From a virus: a DNA stretch of 43,918 bases. Position numbers and translations under genes: made by a program. The stretch is taken from IMG/VR virus record IMGVR_UViG_3300035070_001070, positions 1 through 43,918 of that record. The stretch is one strand, 5' to 3'. The notes under the pieces are model-generated. The model made no database searches, was not told where the DNA came from, and worked only from the letters and a program-made list of their open reading frames with translations. How positions within the stretch are numbered: position 1 is the first letter of the stretch; each line of letters begins with the position of its first letter. Below are positions 12,773 through 23,790 of the stretch, piece after piece.

Positions 12773-15700
12773 AAACCTTTAGTTCTACCGAACACGTCCT
12801 TTTTCTTCTCTTTTTTCTTTTTTGACTTTTCTTTTTCAAAGTTTTTGAAATTATTTTTACGTACCATTCTTCTAATATCCTTATAGAACGGTACAAATCC
12901 TAAGTTACCTAATGATTCTAGTATTATTACATCTTCTAGCTCCTTTTTATACTTAGCTTTAGTTTCATCTTTAGCTGACATAGTAGCTCCCTTAACAACC
13001 TTAAAAGCCCTAGAACCTGAAGATATTATTGGAGAAAATGCTCCAGCAAATGTCTTTATAGCTATCTCTTCAGGACTCTTTTTAGCTAAGTCATTGTCTG
13101 AAACTTGTGAGAAAACTACGCTGTGCTTGTACGGGTCATAGTCTTCGCCACTTCTAAGGCTAGACAAAAATTCTTCATTAAACATTTCAACTCCGTAGTT
13201 TATTGGAATTTTAGCTACGTTACCCAGACCTCTACCTGTAATCATTGATAAAGGTGCTCCAAGTAATTGTCTCTTCATCAAGTCTTCCAAGTCATCCTCA
13301 TCGTCTTCACTTTCAAATCCAAACAATGAGTCGAATGCTCCTGTAGTAATCGAATATAAAATCATATACGAAGACATTCTCATCGTAATCCCAGTAAGAG
13401 CAGCACCAGCCTGAGCCTTACTCATATCTCCCTTAGCAAATACAGATAGCACTGCGTTTCTAGCAGTTACATACTCATTCAACATAAACGAAGCCATGTA
13501 TGTATTCGCTCCTTTGTAAATCTTCATTGCTGCCGAACTATTCGGCTTCTGAACATTTTTAGGAATAATATTGAATGGGTTCTTGCTACTTGCCATCTTG
13601 ATTAGTTCCCTATCCGCAACAATTGTAGCCTTGTCTCTGGCTTCCTTATAGTTTTCGTTTAAGTATTCACTAGTCCCATCAGATATTTTGTACATATCTT
13701 CACTAGTCAAAGACTTCCCTGTTTCCTTTTTAAATTCATTAGAGAATGTACCAAACCACATAGGTCTTGATATTGCATTGTCTGGGGTTGATATTAGTTT
13801 ATCAGCCACTGACGTTGCAAGGGTTCTTACTTGACCTGCTCCAGTAAACTGAGATATATACTTAACCTTCTCAGCTACAGCATTCATCGACTTCTGACTT
13901 TCGGGTGCTCCAGTGTATGACATCCCAGCGTCTACCATTTTACTAGTCATTGCGTTTGTGTCGTACAGTCTCATTGTTTCACTACTCCCTAAATTCTTCA
14001 TGGCGTTCATACCTTCAGAACCCATACTGAATCCAGAGAAGTTTTTTACACCACTCAAAAACTCAGTCGGCTTAGTGAATGCGTACATCATGTTACTACC
14101 AAGTTCTGCTCCAGCTCTAGGAATAGATGCAAGTGCTGCTTGGTATCCTAGCTTTTTAATTTTTTGTATAGCCTTGTCTCCAAACGTTAGTTCAGTGAAC
14201 TGGTTATTAAGAACAGACTCTAGTGTTTCCTTTAAGACGTTTTCTATTGCATTAACAGCCTCTCTCTGAGCCTTAACATCGTCAATAGAGTCTCTCACCT
14301 TTTTTACTGCAGAGTTAACCGTCTTAACAGCCTCAGTCATATGGTAGTCAATCAGTGTCTCTCTAGCTCCAGTTGCTGTAGATGATATTGGGTCAAAGTT
14401 TATAGGCTTTGCTCCTTTAGTTCTTTCTCTGAATGTTCCTGACTTTGTTGACGGGTTGGTCATTCTCCCTGACTTTTTAAGGACGGAAGCTACTTCAGAA
14501 TCAGTACTAACGTTGTGGTGGACGTAGTTGTTAATAGGCTTCATTCCGTCACCTCTAATCACAGTAGAAGTCCATAAAGCCTTAGCCTCCATATCAGAAG
14601 CCTCGTCAATAAGTTTTAGAGCCTTCTTCTCGTTATCTGAAAAACTATCTTCTATCTTCTTCATGCTAATGTCTCCACCGCTTTCAAAGTCATTCTTTAC
14701 AGACTCAAGTATAGCTATATCCCTTTCATTAAGATTATTACCCTCCTTATTATCCTTAATCGCATTAATTGTTGCGTCAATGAATTCTATGGCAGGACTT
14801 ACCTGATTACTCTCTGGATTAGATTCATACTCGCGCTGTAGTCTATAAGCCTGTATCTTGTACTTTGACTTTTGCACTTCATTTACAAGTCTTTTAACTG
14901 TAGGAATCCTAGTCTTGTTGAGTAAGAAGTCGGCAGCATCTAATTTTACGGTAACATTCGTAGCTAAGTCTGCTTCGAATGCAGCGTATGCCTTAGCTAG
15001 TCTACCAAAAGTGGCGTTGTATATGGTCTTACTATTGAAGTTACCTAAAACGTCATCAATCGCAGTAGTCATAGTGCTTCTAACTGACTCAGTCATACTT
15101 CTTTTGCCTGTAAAGGCTGATTTTAGTACTCCGTAAGTTCTGTTGAACAGTAAAGCGATATTAATGTTCTTTGACTTGTTCTTAATAACGTCAGTCATTT
15201 CAGTTGCCGAACGACTACCTTTAACTGAAACCCTTAAACTACTAGCCATGCTTGGAGTGTACCCGTTAGTTAAATTATCTTTAACGAGTTTTAAATTCTC
15301 CAACATCGAATAGTCATTGAATCCATTCTTGTCCTTACGAACCATTGACTCTAAGTCTTCTTTGGTAAGTGAGTTTAAGAAGTTCGCTAGTTCAATAGCC
15401 TCGTCAGAATCTAAATTAGACTTATCTATTTTAGTAGATAGTATGTCTCCGAAGTAAGCGTCAAGGTCAGCCTCAATCTCTTCGTTGATTTCTTTAGGTA
15501 ATTTCTCTCTCTCTTCTTTAGCAATCCCTTCCTCTATGTTGTTAATTATGTCAGACGCATCCTTTATCACTTGGGATGACTCCTTCAATGTTAGTACAGA
15601 CTTTCTCTGACCAAAGTCACTAACCAAGTCAAAGTACATGTCAAACATATCCAACGGTATCAGTGATGGGTCTATTGAGAATAGGTTAGAAAGAATTCCT

Positions 15701-18700
15701 TGCAAGTCTCTTGAAGCTCCAACCTTGCTCTTTAAATTTCGTTTAGCGTTCTTGTTTAATTTTCTAGCCTTACTAATTTTCTGAGATAATTCTGCATTTT
15801 CAAATATACCGTCAGCGTATTTGATAAGATTATTAACTAACTTCTCGTTAAGCATGTTCGTTGACAACACTTTCTTAATTATTGCCATAGCCTGCGACGA
15901 TGTTATTACACCATTCCTAGACATTTGCTTAATATAAGTTACCAATGACTTAGACGCATCTTTGTATGCCTTTACAGCTCCCTTAGCAGCTTTAGCTTCT
16001 AACCTAATTTGAGATTTAAGTGCCGTCATTTCATTTACAGTCACCTTGTCAGCTTTTTTACCAGAAACTTTCTTAACAGACGGAGCCTTCTTGATTTTAA
16101 CTCCTAGCTCTTTCTTCAGTTCACGGACTGCTTCTTCACGGCTTGTATCCGAAGCAAGTCTATACCAATTAGTAGACTGCATATCAGCAATGGCAGACTT
16201 AACCGACGCTGACTTTTTATTGCCACGCTTCTGAGACATCTTGAACTTGTCAATAGCGTCAGCCATTGTCTGTTCCTTTGTCGAGTTTATTTCAGCATCA
16301 GTATATCCCAGTTGCAGTAACGCTAACTTTAGGTCAGCCTCAGACAGTCCAAGTTTTATCGCCTCGGCACGAACGTCTTCTATTGATGGTCTGTTAGGGT
16401 TCTGTTTACGGGTTTGTGTAGAATTTATATTGCCACTAGCCTTAGAAAGTTTAGCAGTCCTTCCATACTGACTCAATGCCATGTTTTGTGATGGATGTCT
16501 GTCAACGTATTCGTTCCATGAAAATTCTCCTCCAGAAGATTTAGTTAATTTAGGATACGTGCTATCTATGCCATAAGCCCCGTCTAAAAAGAAAACCTCA
16601 ATCTCAGAGTCTGACGATATCTCTGACGGATATGACTTGTGATAGAACTCGTCTGACTTTTCAGTAACCTTTGCCGTCAGATTCCCTTTAGTTCTCATGA
16701 CCATAACTACATCCCAAAGTTTTGTAGCCTTCGATGTTTTCTCTTCCTCAAACTTCTTAGCCACCTCTGATATAGACCCAGCAGTAGGAAACTTTCTTTT
16801 ACTTCCAACTACTTGGTCGCCAAGTATTCCCTGTATTATATTTCTCCTCTTTTCGAAGGAAAGTGTTTTACTGTCTCCGATTAATAAGCCGTCCATCTTA
16901 TTTATCATAACTTCAATTGAGTCTGACTTGTTAATGTTTAAGTCTGACTCTTTCAAGTTTACTGACTTTAGAGATAGAGCCTTGCTGACATATTCATGGA
17001 ACTGACTCTTTGTTAGTTTACTAGACGGAGACCTTAGGTCATACTTCATGAACTCCCAAACCGTATCAAACATGTCTTGGTTACTCATATGAGACTTAGG
17101 CTTCATTACTATTGGGGTGGCATATATATACCCATCAGAATCCCTATTACTATTCATATTTTTAGCAATTCCATTAGCCTTACTAATAGTCCTAGATGCC
17201 CACCATTTTCCTGTAATAACTGGGAAATATAGCCCTCCAAAGAATTTAAAAATTGGATTCCCTTCAGCATCTGGTATATAAGCCCCAGTCATTCTATCCG
17301 ACTCTAACAGGTTAGACTTCTTACCATTAAACCTACTTAAACTAACCCCTTCCTCCACCGTAGTTTTAAGGTTGACAGGAAACCTCTTCAACTCAAAGTC
17401 GTTTAGTACTGTCTGTTTTCTTTCCTTACTTGAATTTATAGTTCCGCTAACCTCTCCGTTTAATACACTAACATCTCCTTCAGTAATCTCAACGCCTTCT
17501 TGAACTTTACCAGAAACGGTATTAAGCATACCAATAATATCAGAGTCAGTAAATGTTTTTAGACCAAATAGTTTTGCTAGTGCATCTAACCATCTCTTGA
17601 TTAAACTCTGCGTTGGCTTTGGTAACGTTTCATATTCCGAGGCTAATATGCCAAACAGTTCCGCTATACTTTCTTCGCTTTGCAAAGAGTTCTCGTATTG
17701 AGAACTAAATAACTCTATCTTAGCAATAAGTTCAGGAGATGCAGTTTTCTTAACTGCTTCAAGCATTCTATCGGTTATGGATTGAGCCTGTTTATTGCTC
17801 ATGCCTTTGTTTAAAAGTATAGCATGAAACACTTCATGAGCTACCGTTCTTTCGTTGGCATTTTCAAGGTTAATATGTATTGTATCGGTGGTTAAATCAT
17901 AAGCTCCAGCTTCTCCTTGTGTTCTTTCTTCTCCTGACTTAATATATTCGTCGGTATTATTATGTACAATTATTTTAGTGTCAGGCGATACCTTTGCAAT
18001 AGCCTTCTTAGCGTTATCAACCTGAGCCAATACCTTTTTATTATCACCCTTAAATTTCGCTACTAGTGCTGATACTCCGTCTTGTTTTTTATCAACATAT
18101 GAATCCCTATATGCCATAGCCTCATCATAATCTGCAAATGTTTTCTCTTCAATATCAAGCTCTTTATTTGGGTCATATACCATGGCTACAATATCAGGTC
18201 TGCCATGAGATTTTTCATTCCATCCTTCTGGTGCGAACTCTTCATTAAAAGGAACTCTTGAAACAACTCTGAAACCATTTGATTCGTATAGTTTAGTTAG
18301 ATAACCATCAAAGTTATCTGTTTTTATACCTCCTAATTTTATTCTTGCTTCCTGTACTGATTTAGCTGTTCCTTTTGCTTTTTTGTCATACTTAAACAAT
18401 CCGATAAGATTTCCATCAGCAGTAACTATCCCCATTCCACCATTAATATCGACAAGTCTACCGTCTTTAGCAGCACTTTCAATTTCTTCATCAGATGGTA
18501 TGTCTACAGACCAATAATCTTCAGGATTTTCTTCTTTTATTTTTGTAAGCCTTTCTTTATAATTTTTAGCTAAATTTTCAGTAGCACTAACAGACCGTCT
18601 ATTCTCAACCTCAGAGTTAAGAGCTTCCATGTACTTGTCCTTCAATTCCTGTGATAAGTCAGACGCTTGTACTTCTTCTGTTATTTGTTCCTGAGTTTTA

Positions 18701-21700
18701 TTTCTTAGTAACGCATCTTCTTTAAGGCTATACATGTTATCATATACACCCGCCTTATTCTTTACATCATTGATTTCATCATATACCTCGTTCAGTTTTT
18801 CATCTCTAGTTTGTGGTATAACAGACTCGAATCCTTTATCTTTATTGCTTTGGAATTCCTCTTGGAATTGTTGCTTCCCATCAACTCTAGTGTCAGTAGG
18901 AGCTAATGCCTTAGTTGTCTGAGCACGAGTTCTTCCGTTCCACTCACCAACAACCATATCAAACCCTTTCTCTCCAGCTATTTTTGTGATATAAGCCATC
19001 TGAGTATTCTTATCGAATGCTTTTACAGGATGCTCCTCTTCATGTCTAGTTCTAGCCTCTTCAATTAATCCTAACTCGTCACTGTTAAAGTCATAAACTT
19101 TATCCTTCGGTACTTTCACGGCATACTTTGCTCCTGAACCTGACTCTCTTTCAGAATCTTTATTATCAGTGTAGTACATCGCTGCTCCACCAATTTTAGA
19201 TAGGGCAGCAGCTTCTTCTTTTGAAGTGGCATCACCACCTGTTCTTGGTTCTATAGTCTCATAACCTTCGTTCCCGACATGGAAGAATACAAAGTTCCCA
19301 TCCTCATCCTCAGTCATGTTGGCATAGTTCGATGAATTCTCAGAACTTATTACAGGCTGTTCCTTAACCATCTCGTAAGTACCATCCTCATTCTTCTTAG
19401 CGTCACCGTCACGAACTAAACTTTCCCAAACTCCTTTCGCTTGGTCATTTGTTTGTAGCTTGTCTGAAGCCAAAACTTTACCTTGCTTTTCTGCTTCAAT
19501 CGCAGCGTCTTGGTATGCCTTCTTAGCGTAACCCTTCTTTTGGTTACTTCCCTTGACATCAATATACCTAATATGAACCTTGTCCCCAACAGTCTCCGTA
19601 GTTATCTCTCCTACCTTTTCACCTGAAACATTTATATCAGATGTTTGACCGTTAGATATCTTTAGGGTTTTAGCCATTGCCTTCGACGTTGGTTGTGGTT
19701 CTGAAAGTGTTACAGTTTTCTCTTCTACAGGTTCAGTAGTTTCTTGTTCTAGTTTTATTTGTTTCTGAGCTTCCTTAACTATAGGACTATTGGAATCAGA
19801 TTCTAAAATTCTTTTCTTTGTCTCTTCCGAGAATAGGTTTGACTCTTGAGCTGCACCACCCATACCCATCGTTAAACCTGTGAAGAAAGTAATAGCTAAT
19901 TTTTCAATTGCATCGTCAGCAGTTTTACCAAATGTTTCTTCAGATGCCTTCTGCCAATCAAATCCATTATCTGAAAGCTCTCCTAGATATTGACCTGAAT
20001 ATTCAGCTAATGTCTCAACTGAAGCCCCTGATATTGCTCTAGCTCCTACATTAAGTATTTTATTAGCTACCTTGAATTTATTCATTAATGCGGAGCCTAA
20101 TACTTGACCGACACCCTCACCTGTACCTGAAGCAGCTCCTTCACCTGCTAAACTAAATGCAGCAGCGTTAACTCCTGTTTCCATAACTAGTGTTGATGCA
20201 AACTGCGCTGCCTTATTTCCTTTTGATATTGCTATAGCTAGTTCGGGAATTTTTAGAACTCCTGATACTTTATTCAGTAGTGCTATTTCCAAGCCTATCT
20301 CTATCGATGCAGGTATAGATGAACCCACTGCATAACCCACTTTTTGAGTCATGCTCTTTTCTAGCTTATCTTTCTGTTCAGGAGTTATTTCGTATCCTAG
20401 ATTTTTTAATTGCTCTATCTGTCTGTCTGCAATTACTGCCTCAGAAGTTGAGGTTCCGCCTAAAGACTCTTTTAAACCTTGTCCAACACTTCCAAAAAAA
20501 CCTGAATCATCTACACCCCCTGGGTCTTTATTTAGAGCTATCATTTTATTGACAGCCATATAGTCAGCTAACAGTTGATTAGCCTTGCTTGTTGCATTAT
20601 CTCCCCATAGACCGCTGTTTAATAATTTAAATGCTTCAGAGTCGTCACCTTCTCCGCCTAAATTCCCTAAAAATAAATCCTTATATCCATTAAACGTTTT
20701 ATTATAAGATTCTAAAGCAACCTGACGTTTAAAATCATCAGGAAATCTAACTCCAATTCCTTGAGCATTATTAGGGTCTGATAAGCCAGCTCTATTAACA
20801 AATACTTCTCTAGTAATTCCTCCGACTTCTAATGGCTGTTTAACCATTACTTCATTTACATACTGTTGAAACTGAAAATATAAATCATCCCTACGTTTTT
20901 TTAATGTGCCTAAGTCGGTATTTTCATATTTAATTGCGTTTTTGTTTATTTCAGCGTTAAATTCAAGAATCTCTTTGTCTTTAGTGTTTCCTGACACAAA
21001 ATTACCAGTTCTAGGGTCATATAATTGATTCCCAGAATATACTCCGCTTGAAGTTAACTTATCGAACGCTTCTAACTTTTTCTTAGCAAAATCTTTTTCC
21101 TCTTGACTTAATTCAGGATTTGAAAGAATTATATTTATATCATCTCTATACTGTTTCGCCTTCTTCTCTTCAGGACTTAAAAACTTCATAGAAACTTCAT
21201 CCATCTCTTTTTTAAATTCTTCTTGAGCTAGTTCTGAGTCACCGCCTTTATACTCGGTTAATTTTTTAATCGCCTCTTGTTTCTTTTGTTCTCCTAGTTC
21301 TGATAATCTTTTATCAGCTAGTTTATTCCTAACGTCTAGCATTTCTACATTACCGCCCTCTATACCGTTAAGGTCTAGTTCATCTATACGTTCTCCATTT
21401 GGGTCTGAGGCAAGGCTGCTTAAAGCCCAATCTGAAAGATTTTCTCTAACCTTGTCTTCCGAGATATTATTTTTCTTAGCAATCTCAGGCACATAAATGT
21501 CAATAATTTCTTTTTCACGTTTCTGTTTTTGTTCGGCTTGTATTGCTTTATTTTCTTTGTATACGCGCTCAGAACTAGACTTCATTTCATCGAAAGTCTG
21601 TTCCACTTTAGGAGCATTTGCTAATCTTTCGTTAGCATTGAATTCATCTTTTACACTTGGAGGAGTATAAGCAGGTGCGTCTTGAGTCAGGTAATCTTCA

Positions 21701-22026
21701 ACGCTTAATGGCTGAGACTCTAAAGTAGAGCCATCCGAAGGCGGTTGAAAACGAGTAGCGTCTATTGAAGGTGATACGGATTTCGATTCCAATACAGGCG
21801 TATCTGTAGCAGGTTGCCCAGAATCGACCATAGTTTCTTCTTTTTTTTTTACGGGATTGAATGTAGTGCTAAATTCTTGCACATCATTAAACATACCTTT
21901 AGGCATAACCCCATACAAAGATTCAAGTCCGTCTGATTCTATTACAGACATCATTTGTTCTTGAGTTTGAAAAACACCTTGGCTTTTTAATACTTCGAAT
22001 AGGTCTGTTAAATTGTCGTTCTCCAT
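12769..22026 (-). CDS. Giant polyvalent ejection-type protein, 3085 aa
   Basis: Parts seen in order are as follows. A charged helical N-terminal region extends to about 560. A hydrophobic Gly/Ala-rich stretch lies at about 565-730. A GNAT-like segment (YIDVKGSNQKKGYAKKAYQD) lies near 815-880. An ART-like segment (FVFFHVGNEGYETIEPRTGG ... MVVGEWNGRTR) spans about 905-1045. A conserved phage segment with FRVVSRVPFNEEFAPEGW covers about 1190-1290. A zinc peptidase has HEVFH near 1397 and a downstream EESIAELFG. A further conserved block lies near 1575-1845, followed by long helical regions. The C-terminal half has membrane-like helices (SSYMILYSITTGAFDSLF near 2880) and a Lys-rich tail. Proteins of this type ('polyvalent proteins') are thought to be packaged and injected. 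It closes the virion operon. Confidence 0.75.
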   Translation of the reverse strand: MENDNLTDLFEVLKSQGVFQTQEQMMSVIESDGLESLYGVMPKGMFNDVQEFSTTFNPVKKKEETMVDSGQPATDTPVLESKSVSPSIDATRFQPPSDGSTLESQPLSVEDYLTQDAPAYTPPSVKDEFNANERLANAPKVEQTFDEMKSSSERVYKENKAIQAEQKQKREKEIIDIYVPEIAKKNNISEDKVRENLSDWALSSLASDPNGERIDELDLNGIEGGNVEMLDVRNKLADKRLSELGEQKKQEAIKKLTEYKGGDSELAQEEFKKEMDEVSMKFLSPEEKKAKQYRDDINIILSNPELSQEEKDFAKKKLEAFDKLTSSGVYSGNQLYDPRTGNFVSGNTKDKEILEFNAEINKNAIKYENTDLGTLKKRRDDLYFQFQQYVNEVMVKQPLEVGGITREVFVNRAGLSDPNNAQGIGVRFPDDFKRQVALESYNKTFNGYKDLFLGNLGGEGDDSEAFKLLNSGLWGDNATSKANQLLADYMAVNKMIALNKDPGGVDDSGFFGSVGQGLKESLGGTSTSEAVIADRQIEQLKNLGYEITPEQKDKLEKSMTQKVGYAVGSSIPASIEIGLEIALLNKVSGVLKIPELAIAISKGNKAAQFASTLVMETGVNAAAFSLAGEGAASGTGEGVGQVLGSALMNKFKVANKILNVGARAISGASVETLAEYSGQYLGELSDNGFDWQKASEETFGKTADDAIEKLAITFFTGLTMGMGGAAQESNLFSEETKKRILESDSNSPIVKEAQKQIKLEQETTEPVEEKTVTLSEPQPTSKAMAKTLKISNGQTSDINVSGEKVGEITTETVGDKVHIRYIDVKGSNQKKGYAKKAYQDAAIEAEKQGKVLASDKLQTNDQAKGVWESLVRDGDAKKNEDGTYEMVKEQPVISSENSSNYANMTEDEDGNFVFFHVGNEGYETIEPRTGGDATSKEEAAALSKIGGAAMYYTDNKDSERESGSGAKYAVKVPKDKVYDFNSDELGLIEEARTRHEEEHPVKAFDKNTQMAYITKIAGEKGFDMVVGEWNGRTRAQTTKALAPTDTRVDGKQQFQEEFQSNKDKGFESVIPQTRDEKLNEVYDEINDVKNKAGVYDNMYSLKEDALLRNKTQEQITEEVQASDLSQELKDKYMEALNSEVENRRSVSATENLAKNYKERLTKIKEENPEDYWSVDIPSDEEIESAAKDGRLVDINGGMGIVTADGNLIGLFKYDKKAKGTAKSVQEARIKLGGIKTDNFDGYLTKLYESNGFRVVSRVPFNEEFAPEGWNEKSHGRPDIVAMVYDPNKELDIEEKTFADYDEAMAYRDSYVDKKQDGVSALVAKFKGDNKKVLAQVDNAKKAIAKVSPDTKIIVHNNTDEYIKSGEERTQGEAGAYDLTTDTIHINLENANERTVAHEVFHAILLNKGMSNKQAQSITDRMLEAVKKTASPELIAKIELFSSQYENSLQSEESIAELFGILASEYETLPKPTQSLIKRWLDALAKLFGLKTFTDSDIIGMLNTVSGKVQEGVEITEGDVSVLNGEVSGTINSSKERKQTVLNDFELKRFPVNLKTTVEEGVSLSRFNGKKSNLLESDRMTGAYIPDAEGNPIFKFFGGLYFPVITGKWWASRTISKANGIAKNMNSNRDSDGYIYATPIVMKPKSHMSNQDMFDTVWEFMKYDLRSPSSKLTKSQFHEYVSKALSLKSVNLKESDLNINKSDSIEVMINKMDGLLIGDSKTLSFEKRRNIIQGILGDQVVGSKRKFPTAGSISEVAKKFEEEKTSKATKLWDVVMVMRTKGNLTAKVTEKSDEFYHKSYPSEISSDSEIEVFFLDGAYGIDSTYPKLTKSSGGEFSWNEYVDRHPSQNMALSQYGRTAKLSKASGNINSTQTRKQNPNRPSIEDVRAEAIKLGLSEADLKLALLQLGYTDAEINSTKEQTMADAIDKFKMSQKRGNKKSASVKSAIADMQSTNWYRLASDTSREEAVRELKKELGVKIKKAPSVKKVSGKKADKVTVNEMTALKSQIRLEAKAAKGAVKAYKDASKSLVTYIKQMSRNGVITSSQAMAIIKKVLSTNMLNEKLVNNLIKYADGIFENAELSQKISKARKLNKNAKRNLKSKVGASRDLQGILSNLFSIDPSLIPLDMFDMYFDLVSDFGQRKSVLTLKESSQVIKDASDIINNIEEGIAKEEREKLPKEINEEIEADLDAYFGDILSTKIDKSNLDSDEAIELANFLNSLTKEDLESMVRKDKNGFNDYSMLENLKLVKDNLTNGYTPSMASSLRVSVKGSRSATEMTDVIKNKSKNINIALLFNRTYGVLKSAFTGKRSMTESVRSTMTTAIDDVLGNFNSKTIYNATFGRLAKAYAAFEADLATNVTVKLDAADFLLNKTRIPTVKRLVNEVQKSKYKIQAYRLQREYESNPESNQVSPAIEFIDATINAIKDNKEGNNLNERDIAILESVKNDFESGGDISMKKIEDSFSDNEKKALKLIDEASDMEAKALWTSTVIRGDGMKPINNYVHHNVSTDSEVASVLKKSGRMTNPSTKSGTFRERTKGAKPINFDPISSTATGARETLIDYHMTEAVKTVNSAVKKVRDSIDDVKAQREAVNAIENVLKETLESVLNNQFTELTFGDKAIQKIKKLGYQAALASIPRAGAELGSNMMYAFTKPTEFLSGVKNFSGFSMGSEGMNAMKNLGSSETMRLYDTNAMTSKMVDAGMSYTGAPESQKSMNAVAEKVKYISQFTGAGQVRTLATSVADKLISTPDNAISRPMWFGTFSNEFKKETGKSLTSEDMYKISDGTSEYLNENYKEARDKATIVADRELIKMASSKNPFNIIPKNVQKPNSSAAMKIYKGANTYMASFMLNEYVTARNAVLSVFAKGDMSKAQAGAALTGITMRMSSYMILYSITTGAFDSLFGFESEDDEDDLEDLMKRQLLGAPLSMITGRGLGNVAKIPINYGVEMFNEEFLSSLRSGEDYDPYKHSVVFSQVSDNDLAKKSPEEIAIKTFAGAFSPIISSGSRAFKVVKGATMSAKDETKAKYKKELEDVIILESLGNLGFVPFYKDIRRMVRKNNFKNFEKEKSKKKKEKKKDVFGRTKGF

Positions 22027-22029
22027 TTT

Positions 22030-23790
22030 TTATTTATTGAAATATGCGTTATAATCTTTGAAACTCCCATTTGGATTTACTTTTTTCCATTCAGGGAAAG
22101 ACATTTTATCTCCTGAAGATTGTGACTGTTCCCTTTGGTTATATTTAGCTACTGCGTTTTTTGTTATTTTGTCTAGTGCCGTTCTTAATGCTTGCGGTGC
22201 GCCATCTAGGTCTGTAGTTATTTCTGCGTCTAGTAGGCTAGATGCTATGACTATCTTGTTATTTTTAACGGAAACATTCATATCATTTTTTATACCACCA
22301 GGTAATTGAAAGCCTTCAACGGCATAGTTAATGTCGCTTATAACGTCAGCAAGTATTCTATTGTTTTTATTTAGTATTCCTGATAGCTTTTCATACGCAC
22401 TTCCACCTTCTGCATCTTTAATCTCAGAAAACCTAACATCATCAATCGTTAAGTCTGCTGACCATCCCTCTGGAGAGCCACCACCTTGTTTTCCCCATGC
22501 CTTTCTTGCTACGTCTGCACTTGCTGCACTTTCTCCTTTACCTACTGTGTATTGGTATATTTTTAGTGCATCATTTACAGTGTTCCCCGTAGAAGGAAAT
22601 GTTTGTTTCTGCTTTGAAACGTCATCGAAGGCTATAGTCCAAGTACCATCATTCAGCTCGATACCTCTTATTCCAGCGGATTCGTCTTGCACGATTCTAT
22701 TAATATCGTCTTGATTCCCGCTTGCTATTTGATGTGCTAGTTCAAATTTAGCACTGGCTGTTTTTTCGCCTGTAGTTTTTCTTCTGCCAGGTGATGATGT
22801 CTTTCTAGGAGTAGGTGTCTCTTTTCTTCCAATCTGCATTTCTAATTGGTCATCAACGTAATCTTCAGCAGCTTGTTTTTGCTCTGCTGTAAAATCAGGT
22901 TGATATAAACCATTGGCATCAGGCTTGAGTAAAATTAGCTCATTACCATTAGCGTCAGTTTTACCCTGCATCTTAGGGTCTTGGGTAAAGCTATATCCAC
23001 CAACAGAATCAGATAAGATACTGCTTATGTTTCTGTCACTTCCTAATAAAGCGGTAATCATTTTAGGTTTAGCTGCTATAAATTTTTCATTCTGACGAAC
23101 ATCATCAGCAGTCATTACACCATCCTTATTAACAACCTTTAGTATTTGACCTAGTTGACTAACTTGCTTTTGAACAGCTCCGTTTATGTCATACTTGTCG
23201 ATTCTATCCTTCATCCTGTTATTCAGAGCATTAACAGTAACCATATCTTTAGGGTCTTTGCTTATGCTACCATCTTCATTTTTGGTAGTTACGTATAACC
23301 TTCCATTTGTAGGATTGACTACGATAGATTTGTTTGATACATTTCCGAAACTTTCATTCCATTCAGCCATAGACTGCTCCATTCCAGCAGACTTATCTTC
23401 TTCCATTCTAGTTGTGTATTCTGAATAGTCTTGTTGCCAAGTCTTTACAGAGCCACTTAATGTATTCCAATCATCTAACTGAGCCTGTTTCGCAGTCATA
23501 TACTGTTCAGGCTTAATCTTGTTCTGCTTCAGTAATTTATTTTGAGCTAATAAATAAGATGTTGCTTCACGACTTCCATCCAATACCATTTGGTTTAAAG
23601 TCTGATTAGCACCCATCTCTTGCTGATTCAAAGCATTGATAGTTTCTTGAGTAGATTTCTCTATCTCAGCCCTTTTTTCAACACGAGCCTTTGAAATCTC
23701 TGTTAATTCATCACTAATTTCTTTAGTAACAGAAGCCCAATCAGGTGCGTCGGTGTAATCTCTCTTTACGTAATTATAAAATTCAGCCAT
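22030..23790 (-). CDS. Internal/ejection virion protein candidate, 586 aa
   Basis: The protein is largely helical with long heptad-like stretches: VTKEISDELTEISKARVEKR at the N-terminus, then a Gln-rich region about residues 50-120. The middle is Ser/Thr/Lys-rich (TPTPRKTSSPGRRKTTGEKT). The C-terminus ends FPEWKKVNPNGSFKDYNAYF. I do not recognise a catalytic domain. It sits between a gp7/gp14-type protein and the giant polyvalent protein, with a 1-base overlap upstream and a 3-base gap downstream. That is the position of internal core or cargo proteins in T7-like and crAss-like phages. The role rests on context alone. Confidence 0.6.
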   Translation of the reverse strand: MAEFYNYVKRDYTDAPDWASVTKEISDELTEISKARVEKRAEIEKSTQETINALNQQEMGANQTLNQMVLDGSREATSYLLAQNKLLKQNKIKPEQYMTAKQAQLDDWNTLSGSVKTWQQDYSEYTTRMEEDKSAGMEQSMAEWNESFGNVSNKSIVVNPTNGRLYVTTKNEDGSISKDPKDMVTVNALNNRMKDRIDKYDINGAVQKQVSQLGQILKVVNKDGVMTADDVRQNEKFIAAKPKMITALLGSDRNISSILSDSVGGYSFTQDPKMQGKTDANGNELILLKPDANGLYQPDFTAEQKQAAEDYVDDQLEMQIGRKETPTPRKTSSPGRRKTTGEKTASAKFELAHQIASGNQDDINRIVQDESAGIRGIELNDGTWTIAFDDVSKQKQTFPSTGNTVNDALKIYQYTVGKGESAASADVARKAWGKQGGGSPEGWSADLTIDDVRFSEIKDAEGGSAYEKLSGILNKNNRILADVISDINYAVEGFQLPGGIKNDMNVSVKNNKIVIASSLLDAEITTDLDGAPQALRTALDKITKNAVAKYNQREQSQSSGDKMSFPEWKKVNPNGSFKDYNAYFNK

